Positions 44,045 to 54,697 of a stretch of 64,000 nucleotides of DNA are shown here, piece after piece. This DNA is from Ypsolopha sequella (lineage: Eukaryota > Arthropoda > Insecta > Lepidoptera > Ypsolophidae), in assembly GCA_934047225.1 (NCBI GenBank), contig OW203997.1:3768417-3832416 (forward strand), in the 5' to 3' direction. The notes beneath the pieces are model-generated. The model saw only the letters and a list, made by a program, of their open reading frames with translations, did no database searches and was not told where the DNA came from. The stretch's first letter is position 1, and each line of letters opens with the position of its first letter. The position numbers and the translations under genes were made by a program.

Positions 44045-45056
44045 GAAAAAACATTTCGTTATTTTTCCCAGTTATTTTTGGTTCAGGAGAATGCTTTGTA
44101 CTTGATGGACTATTAGATTTGCTACTATTCAAAGCGCTTGTGCCTTGAACAACCTGAGCGTAAGAAGGAGAGAGAATCTCATTATTTCTGCCATCTACTT
44201 GTTGAAAGCCTATCTTATTTAGTTTATCTTCCTTCAATGAGTTTCCCAACCTCAGTCTGTGTCTAATATTGTCAAAACTTAAAAATTTTGATTTGTATTC
44301 GCTATAGTCAATATTAAAATTTAGTATGTCACACAGCTTTTCAATATATTTATGTTGATTGTATACATCGTTAACTTCAATAAAAGAGCAATTGGCATAA
44401 CACTTTAGCACACATTCCAAATGATTATTTAGGATATTTTCATTTAGGTGTTGACAAGATTTAACTGCTACTATATAAATATGTCTACATGTTTTCAATT
44501 TATCTAACGCAATGGCCAAATCTGAATTAATCTTATATGGGTTACAATCGTAAGCACCTACACCCAACACCACTATATCCTCATTGGTAGCAGACTTCTT
44601 GACGTTATTGAAATCGTCACAAAAATTTGTTATAGGAGCATGTTGCCTGATAACAGCTGATGGTAGATAAACGTCATTCCATTTTCCATTCCTAGACTGT
44701 AATAAAGCCTTTGATAATCCTGCTAGATTCTGGTTACCAAGAATAAATATTTTCTTTTTTAAATTTATGTTTGGTTCTTCTTTTCGTGGTTGTTGTAAAG
44801 CTACAGATGATATTTTTTCGACTTCTTCGGTTATGTAATGATCATTTACCGGTTTGCTGATAGACTGGTAATTATGAGTATTCGTTTCTTTTTCTAACAC
44901 GTTCTCGTTTAGTTGAAGTTGTAATGGTGATATCTTTTTTGAAGTTTCAGTATGTAATTTTCTGTAAGTTGGTGTGAATACCTTAGTTTTGTTGATTGGT
45001 GTTGAAGTCGACGTCATGCTAGAATTATTTGTCATGGTAAAGTCCCTTACGCACAT
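44037..45056 (-). CDS. LINE ORF1: nucleic-acid/chaperone protein with SGNH-esterase-like domain (339 aa)
   Basis: The first ~90 residues are Ser/Thr/Asn-rich and probably disordered. From about 93 a Rossmann-like segment begins, KKKIFILGNQNLAGLSKALL, followed by EDIVVLGVGAYDCNP and HIYIVAVKSCQHLNEN. This arrangement fits the SGNH/GDSL-hydrolase-like domain carried by ORF1 of many CR1/Daphne-type LINEs. The motif normally reading GDSxxxG is GNQNLAG here, so the catalytic serine is absent and the domain is probably structural or RNA-related. No PHD or CCHC finger is seen. The second methionine (MTNNSSMTS) is an equally good start. ORF1 stops inside the first codons of ORF2. Confidence 0.75.
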   Translation of the reverse strand: MCVRDFTMTNNSSMTSTSTPINKTKVFTPTYRKLHTETSKKISPLQLQLNENVLEKETNTHNYQSISKPVNDHYITEEVEKISSVALQQPRKEEPNINLKKKIFILGNQNLAGLSKALLQSRNGKWNDVYLPSAVIRQHAPITNFCDDFNNVKKSATNEDIVVLGVGAYDCNPYKINSDLAIALDKLKTCRHIYIVAVKSCQHLNENILNNHLECVLKCYANCSFIEVNDVYNQHKYIEKLCDILNFNIDYSEYKSKFLSFDNIRHRLRLGNSLKEDKLNKIGFQQVDGRNNEILSPSYAQVVQGTSALNSSKSNSPSSTKHSPEPKITGKNNEMFFRG

Positions 45057-45083
45057 AGATTTAAGTAATGTATTTTTTTTCTC

Positions 45084-45140
45084 GTACTCAAATAGCTTAG
45101 TTTTTAAATTGTTGTTTTAAAAACTAAGCTATTTGAGTAC
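45084..45140. repeat. Perfect 25-bp hairpin at the LINE 5' junction
   Basis: The left arm (45084-45108, GTACTCAAATAGCTTAG...) is exactly inverted at 45116-45140, with about 7 bases between. The right arm ends in GAGTAC, which belongs to the flanking D repeat (elsewhere 'gagcac'). Confidence 0.85.
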
Positions 45141-45150
45141 ATGCATTGAA
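45135..45150 (+). mobile_element. Composite repeat D, copy 5, right end
   Basis: 'gagtacatgcattgaaaaa' is the terminal piece of D, displaced here by the LINE. Confidence 0.75.
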
Positions 45151-46489
45151 AAAGTATTTATTATTCAATTTAAATTATTTATATTAATATTCAATTTAAT
45201 TTAAATTTCAATTATTCAATTTAAAGCAACTGGCTGGCAACCCAAAAAGTTAAAATAGAGATTCAGGAGCAGATGTCAAATTATTCTCTGAAATGTCCTC
45301 TACCTGCCAATGAAAGTCCTGTCAAAAGCGGTTCAGCCGTTTCGGAAATTAAGTTGGACAAACAAACAGACAGACAATTTCCTGCAATAAAGTGTCCACC
45401 GCACCTATTTTAATTTTTGTTGCAAGACTTTCATAACGGTTTGTTTCGCTTTTTCATGAAAATATCGTGAACTAATTTCGTATGATTGCGTACTGGATCG
45501 ACCTTTCCGCCGTAACTCGGTTTTTCACGAAAAAGCTGTTTACGCCATCATACGGTTTTTGGCTCGTATACTTACGATCTTTTGTTTAATTTGTCTTTGT
45601 TTATTTTCCCCAACACAATTAATATTTGTACTTTTGTAAATATAAAATAAAAATATACAATATATTTGTCGACCTCACTGGAACTGTGATCAAATCAGTC
45701 GAATTATTTTAATTTAAGTACATGAAAAAAATTAAATAATCGGCGTCGCTGTTTTATTCCACACCTTCAGCTACCTAATGTTTTTTTAACAGAACCAGTA
45801 AAATTAAATACTTGAGATCAGACTGTGTCTAGATAATTTATAGATCAATGGCATTTACAAAATACGAAACAGCGATTTGTCCTCCGACAACAATGACCAC
45901 TTAATATGCGTTTCATACAATACTTCTCCAAAACAAACGTGATAAATGACCCCCTAACAGCATAGCAATAAGGTAGATTATTCCCGGGCTTAGAAGTCAA
46001 CTTCGGTGGTACATAAGAAGGCAATTTTCCTAACCTAGATTCCTGTTACAAGGACACGCAATGTTTGTGTTGATGTGGGAAAGGGGGCAGTAGGAAACAG
46101 CTTTTTGGGTTGAACTGAATTACACTCGCCTTGAAAATGCCGAAACTATATCGGTGAAACTGTTGGCATATAGTCAACATCAATCACACGTTTTTGAACT
46201 GAAAGTGTTACAGTAACACTTGATAGTGGTTTGAAAAAAGCCTGCCAAAATTATATCGTCGTAGTTTGAACAAAGAAGCACTGAACGAATTAGTTTGCAA
46301 TTTGTGTTATGTGCAATGCAGTTATATTCTAAGTCCACATTCGGTATTTCGTTTGTGATATTTTGCTCAACTTCCATTTTTAAACATAAAAAATAAACAA
46401 AAATGTTGGTCCTGGTGGAACATTTAATTCCACAGATCATTATAAACATATAATAATAAACAATTCCCATAGCTTAATTTTTAAAAGAT
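45151..46489. other. Unassigned, with an old retroposon piece
   Basis: About 45225-45400 contains 'gcggttcagccgtttcgg' and 'caaacaaacagacagacaat', typical of insect LINE/SINE 3' regions. No gene recognised in the rest. Confidence 0.4.
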
Positions 46490-46860
46490 TATTTTTAATT
46501 TTTTTTCAGAGAATATACGCCATTTTAGGACATAGTTTTCATTATTTTGGTATATAAATCAACCATTATTTTTTATGATTTTTTAAAGAATTGAAAGAAT
46601 TGATTGTGACGTGTTTGCTTGCTTATAAAAAAAATTGGTCTGTCTCTGTCTGTATACTCACCTGTCATCTAGCTGTCAAATTAGTCTGAAGCAAATTATT
46701 AAAAATTTATCTTGATAGCATTTCTAAACAGCCATTACTCAAGTGACGTCACACGGGGGCAAATGGAAGTTGCAGCCTTTTCGTAAAAATATTCATCATC
46801 ATGAGATTTTTTAGACCAAATCTTCGAAAATACGGCTTAATAAACATAAAGCTCGAAATT
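46490..46860 (-). repeat. Interspersed repeat H, copy 3
   Basis: Reverse complement of 17745-18130 ('aatatacgccattttaggac', 'caaatggaagttgcagcct'). Confidence 0.75.
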
Positions 46861-47481
46861 GGTCACCTTATACGCATGCATCACCAAAAGTAAACATAAA
46901 ATTTGGTGTATGGTCGGTTGAACAATCTAGCACTCGGGCGACGGTATACCATGATTAATGTATCAATAAATACTTCACAGACACTAATTATAATAATTGT
47001 TGTTATAAAATATGATGTAATGTATAAGTACCTGCTTCAACTATTACGTATTGCTACCAAGAAATAAGGCTTTCTTGGCCGGTTAGGTTCACGTAATAGC
47101 CATCATAAAGTTGTCGTCAGTCGATTGGAGAAGTTATCGAATCACTGATCGAGTCGGATAGAGATTATACTAAGAACGGTTACGAATCAATCGAGTAAGA
47201 GACGGATGTTTAAAAAAATAAATACATACAATATACATACATCTTCACGACATGAATCCCCGAGAGGGTGTCAGAAGTGTTTCCGAATGTGGACTGTACG
47301 TTTACACCCACGTTTCATAGACGATTATCACTTACTAACTCAAATTCAAATTCAAATAGTTTTTTTTGCAAATAATACACTTTTTACACGTCAAATTTAA
47401 TCTAATATATATGTAATAAAATAATAAATGTACATGAACTAAATTACAGGTTTATTTAATTTATGTAGCAATATATATATA
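46861..47481. other. Unassigned intergenic sequence
   Basis: Nothing recognised. Confidence 0.5.
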
Positions 47482-47743
47482 CAAGGTGACTTTTTGATCA
47501 TCGTCCAAATTCATACTGGAGGCTTGGTAAGTGACCAGCATTATGAATCGATAACAATTTTTGTGAAATTCGTATAATAAAATTTCGACTTCCCATAGTA
47601 ATTTACTCCCAGTCCTGAGTGAATCACTATGGGGAGTCGAAATTTCGTTTTATGAATTTTACAAAAATCGTTATTTGTTCATGATGCTGATCACTTACCT
47701 AGGCTCAAGTATGAATTTGGACAATGTTTACAAATTCACCTTG
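47482..47743. mobile_element. Palindromic MITE K, copy 2
   Basis: Starts 'caaggtgactttttgatc', ends 'caaattcaccttg', flanked by tatata-type sequence, same internal mirror structure as K1. Confidence 0.9.
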
Positions 47744-47749
47744 TATACA

Positions 47750-47935
47750 AGGGATTCAAATATTCATTTGAGTACAAATTTGGACCCACAGCTCATACAT
47801 ATAGCTTTCTGAAGCACGCAAACTGAACAAAATTGTGTCCCTATGGGATTTGAATCCGCGGCTTCCAGGTTAGTGGTCGGGCGAGATGTTCGAACTACTC
47901 GACCACAAAGGCGGTTCACAATTCACCTAAATATA
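47750..47935 (-). mobile_element. tRNA-derived SINE (probable)
   Basis: The minus strand reads 'gtggtcgagtagttcgaaca' (A-box-like), about 30 bases later 'gcggattcaaatccc' (B-box-like), then a non-tRNA tail of about 100 bp. Box spacing fits an RNA polymerase III promoter. The boxes deviate from a functional tRNA and there is no acceptor-stem closure, so a SINE head is more likely than a tRNA gene. Confidence 0.5.
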
Positions 47936-48044
47936 TCTCACATACAAAAAAAGACTCGCATTGATATGGCGCTAGAAGCCTAAATAAAATACTTTGCCTT
48001 CCGTGGTCTACCACTACCAAAACATAAATACCTACCGTTCTGCA
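47936..48044. other. Unassigned sequence
   Basis: Short stretch with nothing recognised. Confidence 0.5.
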
Positions 48045-48846
48045 AAAATAATAATAATAAAGGCGTAGGGATGTGACGACCCCATCGCCCTCTGGTATGT
48101 CCAGTACGTCCAGTGCAATCAGTCACCGCAGGGCGGCTTGTGGCGAGCCGATGGTGAGTGGCGACACCACGGACCCTACCTCCAGGGGACACTATCACAC
48201 ATGCGCTTACACACACACATACACACAGAAACACACCCCCTACCTCTGCGCTTGCCTTAACCAGCCGGCCAGATTGGAGATGCAAGAGCGGAACCTATGC
48301 TCCAGGTTGGAAGTGTAAAATGTCATAACGCCGGGGGCACTTGACTGTTAGAAGGATCTTGCGCCCCGCAGACTCACCTCTCGACAACCTTAGCTGCTTA
48401 CATAGTGTTGCCCCCTGGCCGCCCTATGGTGACTAGATAGGGGGCCCACAACGGCTATCCTGGTGGATAGTTATTAAGCAGCAAGTCACCATCTGCCATA
48501 TTTAAATTTGTGAGAGATTTTCGAGGCAGATGTCCGTTATCTCACTCCATAGCCTTGTTATCTGGCCCATTTAGCATCCCATCCTCATAGCCCACTCCAA
48601 GTCGCTTCCTTCCTGGCAATAGTTTGGCAACTGTGGGGGACTGTCCGTTAGTGTATCACAATGATACATTGAGGGAGAGGCCCCCATGGATGCAGCCATC
48701 TCACATCTAGATTAAATGGTACCAAAGGCCTCTTCAATGTTGGCTTCGGCCCATGAAGCAACAAGCCTGTTGCTTCATGGCTTCGGCCCCATGAATGCCT
48801 TTCAAATGACCGGGTCCCTATGGGCCCGTGACTGAAAAGTGTACCT
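48045..48846 (+). mobile_element. (TAA)n-associated retroposon T, copy 1
   Basis: Begins after 'aataataataataaagg' and ends 'gaaaagtgtacctacat' before another TAA run. Landmarks are 'accgcagggcggcttgtggc', 'cacacacacatacacaca' and a terminal stem 'gggtccctatgggcccg'. It is non-coding; long minus-strand frames are GC-rich chance frames. It looks like a LINE 3' untranslated region or a non-autonomous derivative. Confidence 0.75.
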
Positions 48847-49575
48847 ACATAATAATAATAAAGGCGTATGGATGTGACGACCCCATCGCCCTCTGGTATG
48901 TCCTGTACTTACGTCCAGTGCAATCAGTCACCGCAGGGCGGCTTGTGGCGAGCCGATGGTGAGTGGCGACACCACGGACCCTACCTCCAGGGGACACTAT
49001 CACACATGCGCTTACACACACACATACACACAGCAACACACCCCCTGCCTCTGCGCTTGCCTTAACCAGCAGGCCAGAGTGGAGATGCAAGAGCGGAACC
49101 TATGCTCCAGGTTGGAAGTGTAAAATGTCATAACGCCGGGGGCACTTGACTGTATAAGGATCTTGCGCCCCGCAGACTCACCTCTCGACAACCTTAGCTG
49201 CTTACATAGTGTTGCCCCCTGGCCACCCCATGGTGGCTAGATAGGGGGCCCACAACGGCTATCCTGTTGGATAGTTATTAAGCAGCAAGTCACCATCTGC
49301 CATGATTAAATTTGTGAGAGATTTTCGAGGCAGATGTCCGTTATCTCACTCCGTTATCCGGCCCATTTAGCATCCCATCCTCATAGCCCACTCCAAGTCG
49401 CTTCCTTCCTGGCAATAGTTTGGCAACTGTGGGGGACTGTCCGTTAGTGTATCACAATGATACATTGAGGGAGAGGCCTCCATGGATGCAGCCATCTCAC
49501 ATTTAGATTAAATGGTAGCAAAGGCCTCTTCAATGTTGACTGAATGAATGGCCCGTGACTGAAAAGTGTACCTAC
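48847..49575 (+). mobile_element. (TAA)n-associated retroposon T, copy 2
   Basis: Direct repeat of copy 1 with scattered substitutions and small deletions, notably the loss of about 60 bases near the 3' end. Confidence 0.8.
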
Positions 49576-50434
49576 ATAATAATAATAATAATAATAAGCC
49601 TCTCAAAATCCAACCCTACGTCAAATCCGAACATTAGGCCACGTGAGAGGCGAGCAACGTGTACAAAACTTATACGGCTAACAGGGCAAGGGCATTACGC
49701 AGGGCAGCTTGAGACCCCACGGACCCGAACATGCTCCCGGGGGAAGGTCCTGTTCCTCATTTTCAGCTTGCCTTTATTGGCCGGCCGGAGTGAACAATGA
49801 CGAGGGACATATCGTCTGAGATCGCCCACCTCTCGCTTGCTGTGGGGGGCCGGTTTGAGTGGAGTAGCAAGAGGGGTGAATATATGCTTGAAGGGTGAAT
49901 GTAAACGTAAGTGGCGAGTGGTCACGTGATGCTGGACACTCAGGGAGCAAGTGATCGTCGTTTAAGTCCAGGGACACCTCTCCACCTTTTAGCCGCTCAG
50001 CAAATGTTGCCCCCTTGTCTCTCTGTGCGAGCGACCATTTGGGGGCCCATTTAATTGAGTCGGCGAGTCTCTGCCTGCCCATATGTTTCCGTGTTATTAA
50101 CATAAGTCGAGCAGGCACCATAGTTCCTTCCATAGTCCCAGATATTCAGTCCACTAGCACCTCAACGCAATAGTCTGATTTCCTTCGTTTTCATTCCTTA
50201 CAATAGTCCTACACTACACCATAGATAAATAATTTATTTATCTATGACTACACTGACCGGGGGTTGTCTTTGGGTGCACTCCTACAGCGCGTACAGGGAT
50301 AATCGTCGGTTAGTGTTACATCAAAGGGCCTCTACGTGTTGGCTTCGGCCCCATGCACGCCTACCAAAGGTCCGGGACTACATAGTCCCGAGATATAATA
50401 AATATATATATGATAATAATAATAATAAAACGTT
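49576..50434 (+). mobile_element. (TAA)n-associated retroposon, diverged third member
   Basis: Preceded by 'ataataataataataataat'. It shares only blocks with T ('cagggcagcttg', 'gttgcccccttgtctctct', 'ggcttcggccccatgcacgcc') and ends in a comparable terminal stem, CGGGACTA/TAGTCCCG, before 'ataataataataataaaacg'. It also contains a perfect 26-bp palindrome, 'catagataaataa' with its mirror, at about 50221-50246. Confidence 0.7.
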
Positions 50435-50608
50435 GGCGATCTAGATAGGATTTTTTATTTAGTTTAGTTTATTTTTATAAGGTATAGGTTTTATAAGGGT
50501 TTTATTTAGGTTAGTGTTTTGTTTTAGGTAAGTTTTATTTTTAAGTGTTTGACTGTTATTTAAGTATTATTTTATTATTATATAGATAAATAATAATAAT
50601 AAAACGTT
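50413..50608. mobile_element. 155-bp insert between duplicated TAA-tract ends
   Basis: 'ataataataataaaacgtt' occurs at about 50416-50434 and again at 50590-50608, bracketing 155 bp of T-rich sequence. This reads as a short, 5'-truncated retroposon with a target duplication of about 19-20 bp. Confidence 0.55.
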
Positions 50609-53265
50609 TATTATGAGCAATTGGGCATATAAAAATTACAAACATAAAAAACATACACTTTTAACATTACAATAAATTTACAGTAGAAAAAATAACTTAA
50701 TAAACTTACAAAATAAAAACAATAAGACCTGCCTTTAAAATAAAAAAAAAGATATATGATATTGTCACCATTCAGACTGTAAATTATAAAGTGAGCTATA
50801 AGTATGAGATTATGCGTAATTTTTATGAGAGTTATAAATATTTAACAATTAGACATTTTTACGGACCCCCCCTCCCCCTTTAAACCAGATCCTCGAGACG
50901 TGTCTGAGTGCCAACTGAGCCAGGAAAAGGTGCATAAGAGTTGGACTTGGACTATTCCGTTGGTTGTACTCAGAACCCCGCAGCAGGTGAGAATGGGACA
51001 TCTGTTTATAAGCCCGATTTCGTTCCTGTCCACTACAACCTATAAAACATCATACTATTCTGTAAGCATGTATCTGCGATTTTTGTCCACCAGGCAAATG
51101 ATTTAAGTATAACTACTTAGTCTACTTGTCAGGAATAAAAAGCAAATCAATTTTCACACGTTATTTAGGAAATGTCACAAAAAGAACAGCATTTTTGGCG
51201 CTGTATTTAGGATTTTGTCATTTGTGTTTTGTATATATAACATTTTCGGGAAGGGGGGATAGGTATGGACTCCCTGGATCCTGAGTACGTCCTTGCTATT
51301 TGAGAAATCGTTAAAAATGATGCCAAAAAACAACTATCAGCAAAAGTTAGTTGTCGGAAAACAGCTGAATTCACGACTTCGTCATGATGTACTATATCAT
51401 TAAAAAAGACGCGCTGCAATGTTGTTGACGCATCAACAATCTTTTTGTTTTTACCGTGATAGATAAAAATATGGTATAATTCGGCCATAGATAATGCTAC
51501 TATTTTAGATTATTTGAAAAATAAAGATTTCGGGGTAGATACGACACACAAATCTTTCCCACTGTAAATGGGCCTAATTGACCCTACATTCTCCACGAAA
51601 TCACACCATTAATTAATCAGACGTGTTTCATCCGCAATTGAGCAATAACCGTCATCAGTATAAATATAATTTATTTTTCATTTCCCTATCATATTGCTAA
51701 AGCGACTCTCTACGTTTGGAATTTATTCCGTTTTCGTAAGGTTCAAAATAACCGACGCCACATTCCTATTGGTGGTACCGGTAGAGCATCTCAACTCTCA
51801 AGCGCATGCACCTGCTCTCTGGCGCATGCTACTGACATGGAAATCCATATTTTTTAATAAGTTCAAAAACTCGCGTTCAACAGCACTGCTGCTTGTTGCA
51901 GCGCTGGAGTTCATATTTGATATTTTGACAGCTCTTAAGCCAATCACAGGAAGCGATTTGATAGTGCTTTAAGCAACAGTGTATCATGGAAAGATTAATT
52001 TGTGTAGATTTATTATAAAGACAGGTGTTTTTTTTTAATAAATAAGAACTTTTCTTGTGTTATGTAATGGTTATTTAGCGTCATGTGAACTGATGACCTA
52101 CAGAAGGCCTAAGGAAAGAAGGAAAAGGGGTCGGCAAGCTTTAGAACTATTTAGGGTTCCGTCAACACTCTTGTAAGCTTTAGTTGCTGGCTTTCATTTT
52201 AAACCGGTTAAGTGCGAGTAGGACTCGCGCCCTGAGGGTTTCGTTTCATTTATTTTCATTTCATTTTTTTCATTTTTCGTTTCATTTTCATTCACCAAGT
52301 ACCTACAAATGGCATAAATTAAAATAGCAAAATTAAGTTGGTTGAGTATTCGGGGACGTAACCCTAAACTAAAACTATGTACATCATAAATCGGCGTTTT
52401 AAGTATTTGTTGTTTAAATACAGCATATGGTTGGTACATAATATACAGAAATTACAAATTTCTGACTGTTTGGGCTTTGAGATAGACCCCGTAACAAAAT
52501 AGTCTTTATTGTCTTTATTTTTGAAGTTAAAAAAAATATATACTTTACTCAATGACTTCTAAAGAATGAAACCCCACATGTTAGGGTAAGAAATATTTCT
52601 TTCAGCTCCATTATCACGTATGAGCAAACCCAGAAAAGAAAAATTTTTTTTTTCAATATTCGGTTTTGGGTCAACATTTTACATGATATATTTCTGGACC
52701 TGGCAACTTAAAGGTAGCTATGTTATGGGGTATGATAAAATAACCGCCAAGCCAACAACTGTTGACTTAAAATTAAATTCTTCACTTAAAATTTGTCTTT
52801 ATAAGAGCGCAATAAAATCTGTTTCACAATGAAGCAAAATCACCTTCAAAGATCTTAAAAACTAGATTCAGTGGCGTTCAAAAATTAAATTACCAGGATA
52901 ACGTATTACGATTTACAGCGCGTGCAACAGAGATGTCATTAGAACACATGTCGCAACCCCAAGTTTAAGAACGCAGCCCTGGAACTCCAAAAATATTATT
53001 CTGTGGCACGGACAATTTATCAATGACGTCACATTAGAATTTAGAGCATTTTATGCTCTAAGCGTATCAAAGGAAGCGATTGACAATGACGGAACTCGTC
53101 TATTATTACGACGTACGCTTGACAGACTTTTTAAATTGCCGGCTGGTCGACAGTTATTTATGATGGTACCGTCCTTTCACCTTTATCAGTCCCCCCGCCC
53201 GGTAGTCAACAAGCGAGCAGATTTTATTACTTACTTTACTACTACTGTAGCATAGCAAAATTAGC
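50609..53265. other. Unassigned intergenic sequence
   Basis: AT-rich, with a possible end of repeat Q at about 52200 ('ggttaagtgcgagtaggact'). The frame 52620-52832 has one hydrophobic stretch but no family match. No gene supported. Confidence 0.4.
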
Positions 53266-53269
53266 ATAG

Positions 53270-53740
53270 CATAACAAGTCAAGTCATTCGTTGATTTGGT
53301 TTTTATTTGCTCACCGAACTCCGTGGGTTGGTGGATTGATTGCCAAAGTGTATGTCAGGGACGGAAAGATGTTTTCAGTTCGGAAATAAAAGGTAAGTCT
53401 CGTTTTGGGTTTAAGAGGCTTTGTGTATTTTCAGATTTTAGATATATTCTTTCTTTCTCTTTACATTTCAGGGTTTCATTTCTTTACATAACTTTATGAA
53501 GTGGGTTTGCACGAGGGCGCCCTATGGAGGCTGAGGCCGAGGCCACAATACTGTGCCGAGGCTCTATTTTCTTGCGGTTGCCAGCCAAGAATGATGGGGA
53601 TCCGGTAACTATTAATGATTTCGCCGTGGCCGCCGCGGCGGCCGTCAACGAGACTAATGGCAAGATCTTTTGTCTAAGAAGAACCACCACGTGGACGTCG
53701 TCCGTCCTTAAAATGTTTTGAATTAAAATAAATTTCTTAC
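53270..53740 (+). CDS. Small spliced gene candidate: 65-aa protein (CDS 53524-53721)
   Basis: Upstream exon sequence ends AAAAG|GTAAGT at 53392; the acceptor 'ttacatttcag' precedes 53472, giving a 79-bp intron. In the second exon, ATG at 53524 opens MEAEAEATILCRGSIFLRLP and continues through NDGDPVTINDFAVAAAAAVN to FCLRRTTTWTSSVLKMF and a TGA at 53721. AATAAA lies at 53727-53732. The frame is markedly GC-rich at third positions compared with its surroundings, as expected of coding sequence. An in-frame TGA upstream fixes the start; a 12-codon out-of-frame ATG at 53494 overlaps it. No family recognised: alanine-rich centre, basic C terminus, no signal or membrane segment. The transcript start is not defined. 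Confidence 0.5.
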
Positions 53741-54697
53741 ATTATTTCTTTGCAAGTTTCCATTTTATATTTATTTACAAAATTACGAACCTAATGTTCC
53801 TACGCGGCGTCTCCGCATGAGCTAGGAAAACCTCAATTTTGATAATCCTTAGAGTATTCCTTATTCTAAGTGATAACCGTACAAAAAAAAATCCTGTTTA
53901 TGGTGGTAAGATTGAATATCTTTTGTCAATTTGCGAGTAATTTACACGATAGAAACCTTTTTCTCATTTGTGTTACAAATTACAAATTCTTATTTTACAC
54001 TTGTTTTAACTTTATTGTTACCCTACACCATTAAAGTTTATGATATTTGTATAAGTATTACATTTCGTTTGATTTCCTACCTTTTCTTTTTTTTTGCTGT
54101 TAATTTGCGGGAAGCTTTCGAGTACTCTCCAATTTTTACACACTTATACTACTAGGTATTACATGCACAATGCACATGAGTGCAATAGCTTAATTATGTT
54201 TCATCCATGTGAACCATCTATCTCCTTTATGATCTGAACGGACTTATTAACTGAGGAATGCGGGCTACATTCCCTTTTGTTCTATTTTATTTATGTTGTG
54301 CTTTCGGCCTTCAGTTTTGGCTTTGTCCGGATTTCTGACTTAAATGAAAAAAATTTAAACTTATGTTTAATTTTGCATTTAAATACTTAAAATTAACATA
54401 ATGTTTTAATTCAGTATTCAGTCTTTACCGAACTACATATGTAAGTACCTACAACTACAATAGATCAGTCTCACACATTATTTCAACTTGGGGATGGTCC
54501 CCGCACTCCACACGCACCCCTCTTCGCGCTTTCTCGTGTTATTAAATGTGCGCTGCATGGTGGGATTTATTTATTATTTTCATTTTATGATAAAACTGCA
54601 CCGAGTCCAGACTTTTTTGTAATGTCCGGCTTTTTGTCATCTGGTCAACACTTGGTAACATTTCTGAATTGTTTATTTATGGCAACATTTTTCCGAA
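53741..54697. other. Intergenic; upstream region of the SRRD-type gene
   Basis: No gene or repeat recognised. The ~100 bases before 54698 would hold the SRRD promoter or 5' leader; no TATA box is evident. Confidence 0.4.

Larger units (their letters stand above)
40870..45134 (-). mobile_element. Apparently full-length Jockey-superfamily LINE with two intact ORFs
   Basis: About 4.3 kb, minus strand. ORF1 (44037-45056) and ORF2 (41156-44044) overlap by 8 bases. A 3' untranslated region of about 290 bp ends in a GATTT tail, seen on the plus strand as tandem 'tcaaa' units at 40870-40890. The element is inserted in repeat D5. Both ORFs are free of stops, suggesting a young copy. Confidence 0.9.

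Noticed and set aside
47850..47925. tRNA gene on the minus strand
   Set aside because: A- and B-box-like segments are present, but there is no acceptor-stem pairing and a non-tRNA tail follows; a tRNA-derived SINE fits better.
47980..49090. GC-rich minus-strand frames in the TAA-associated repeats
   Set aside because: The same non-coding repeat produces them in both copies; no domain, and small indels between copies break them.
52620..52832. 70-residue frame with one hydrophobic stretch
   Set aside because: AT-rich, no family match and no splice or poly(A) support; kept only as a note.
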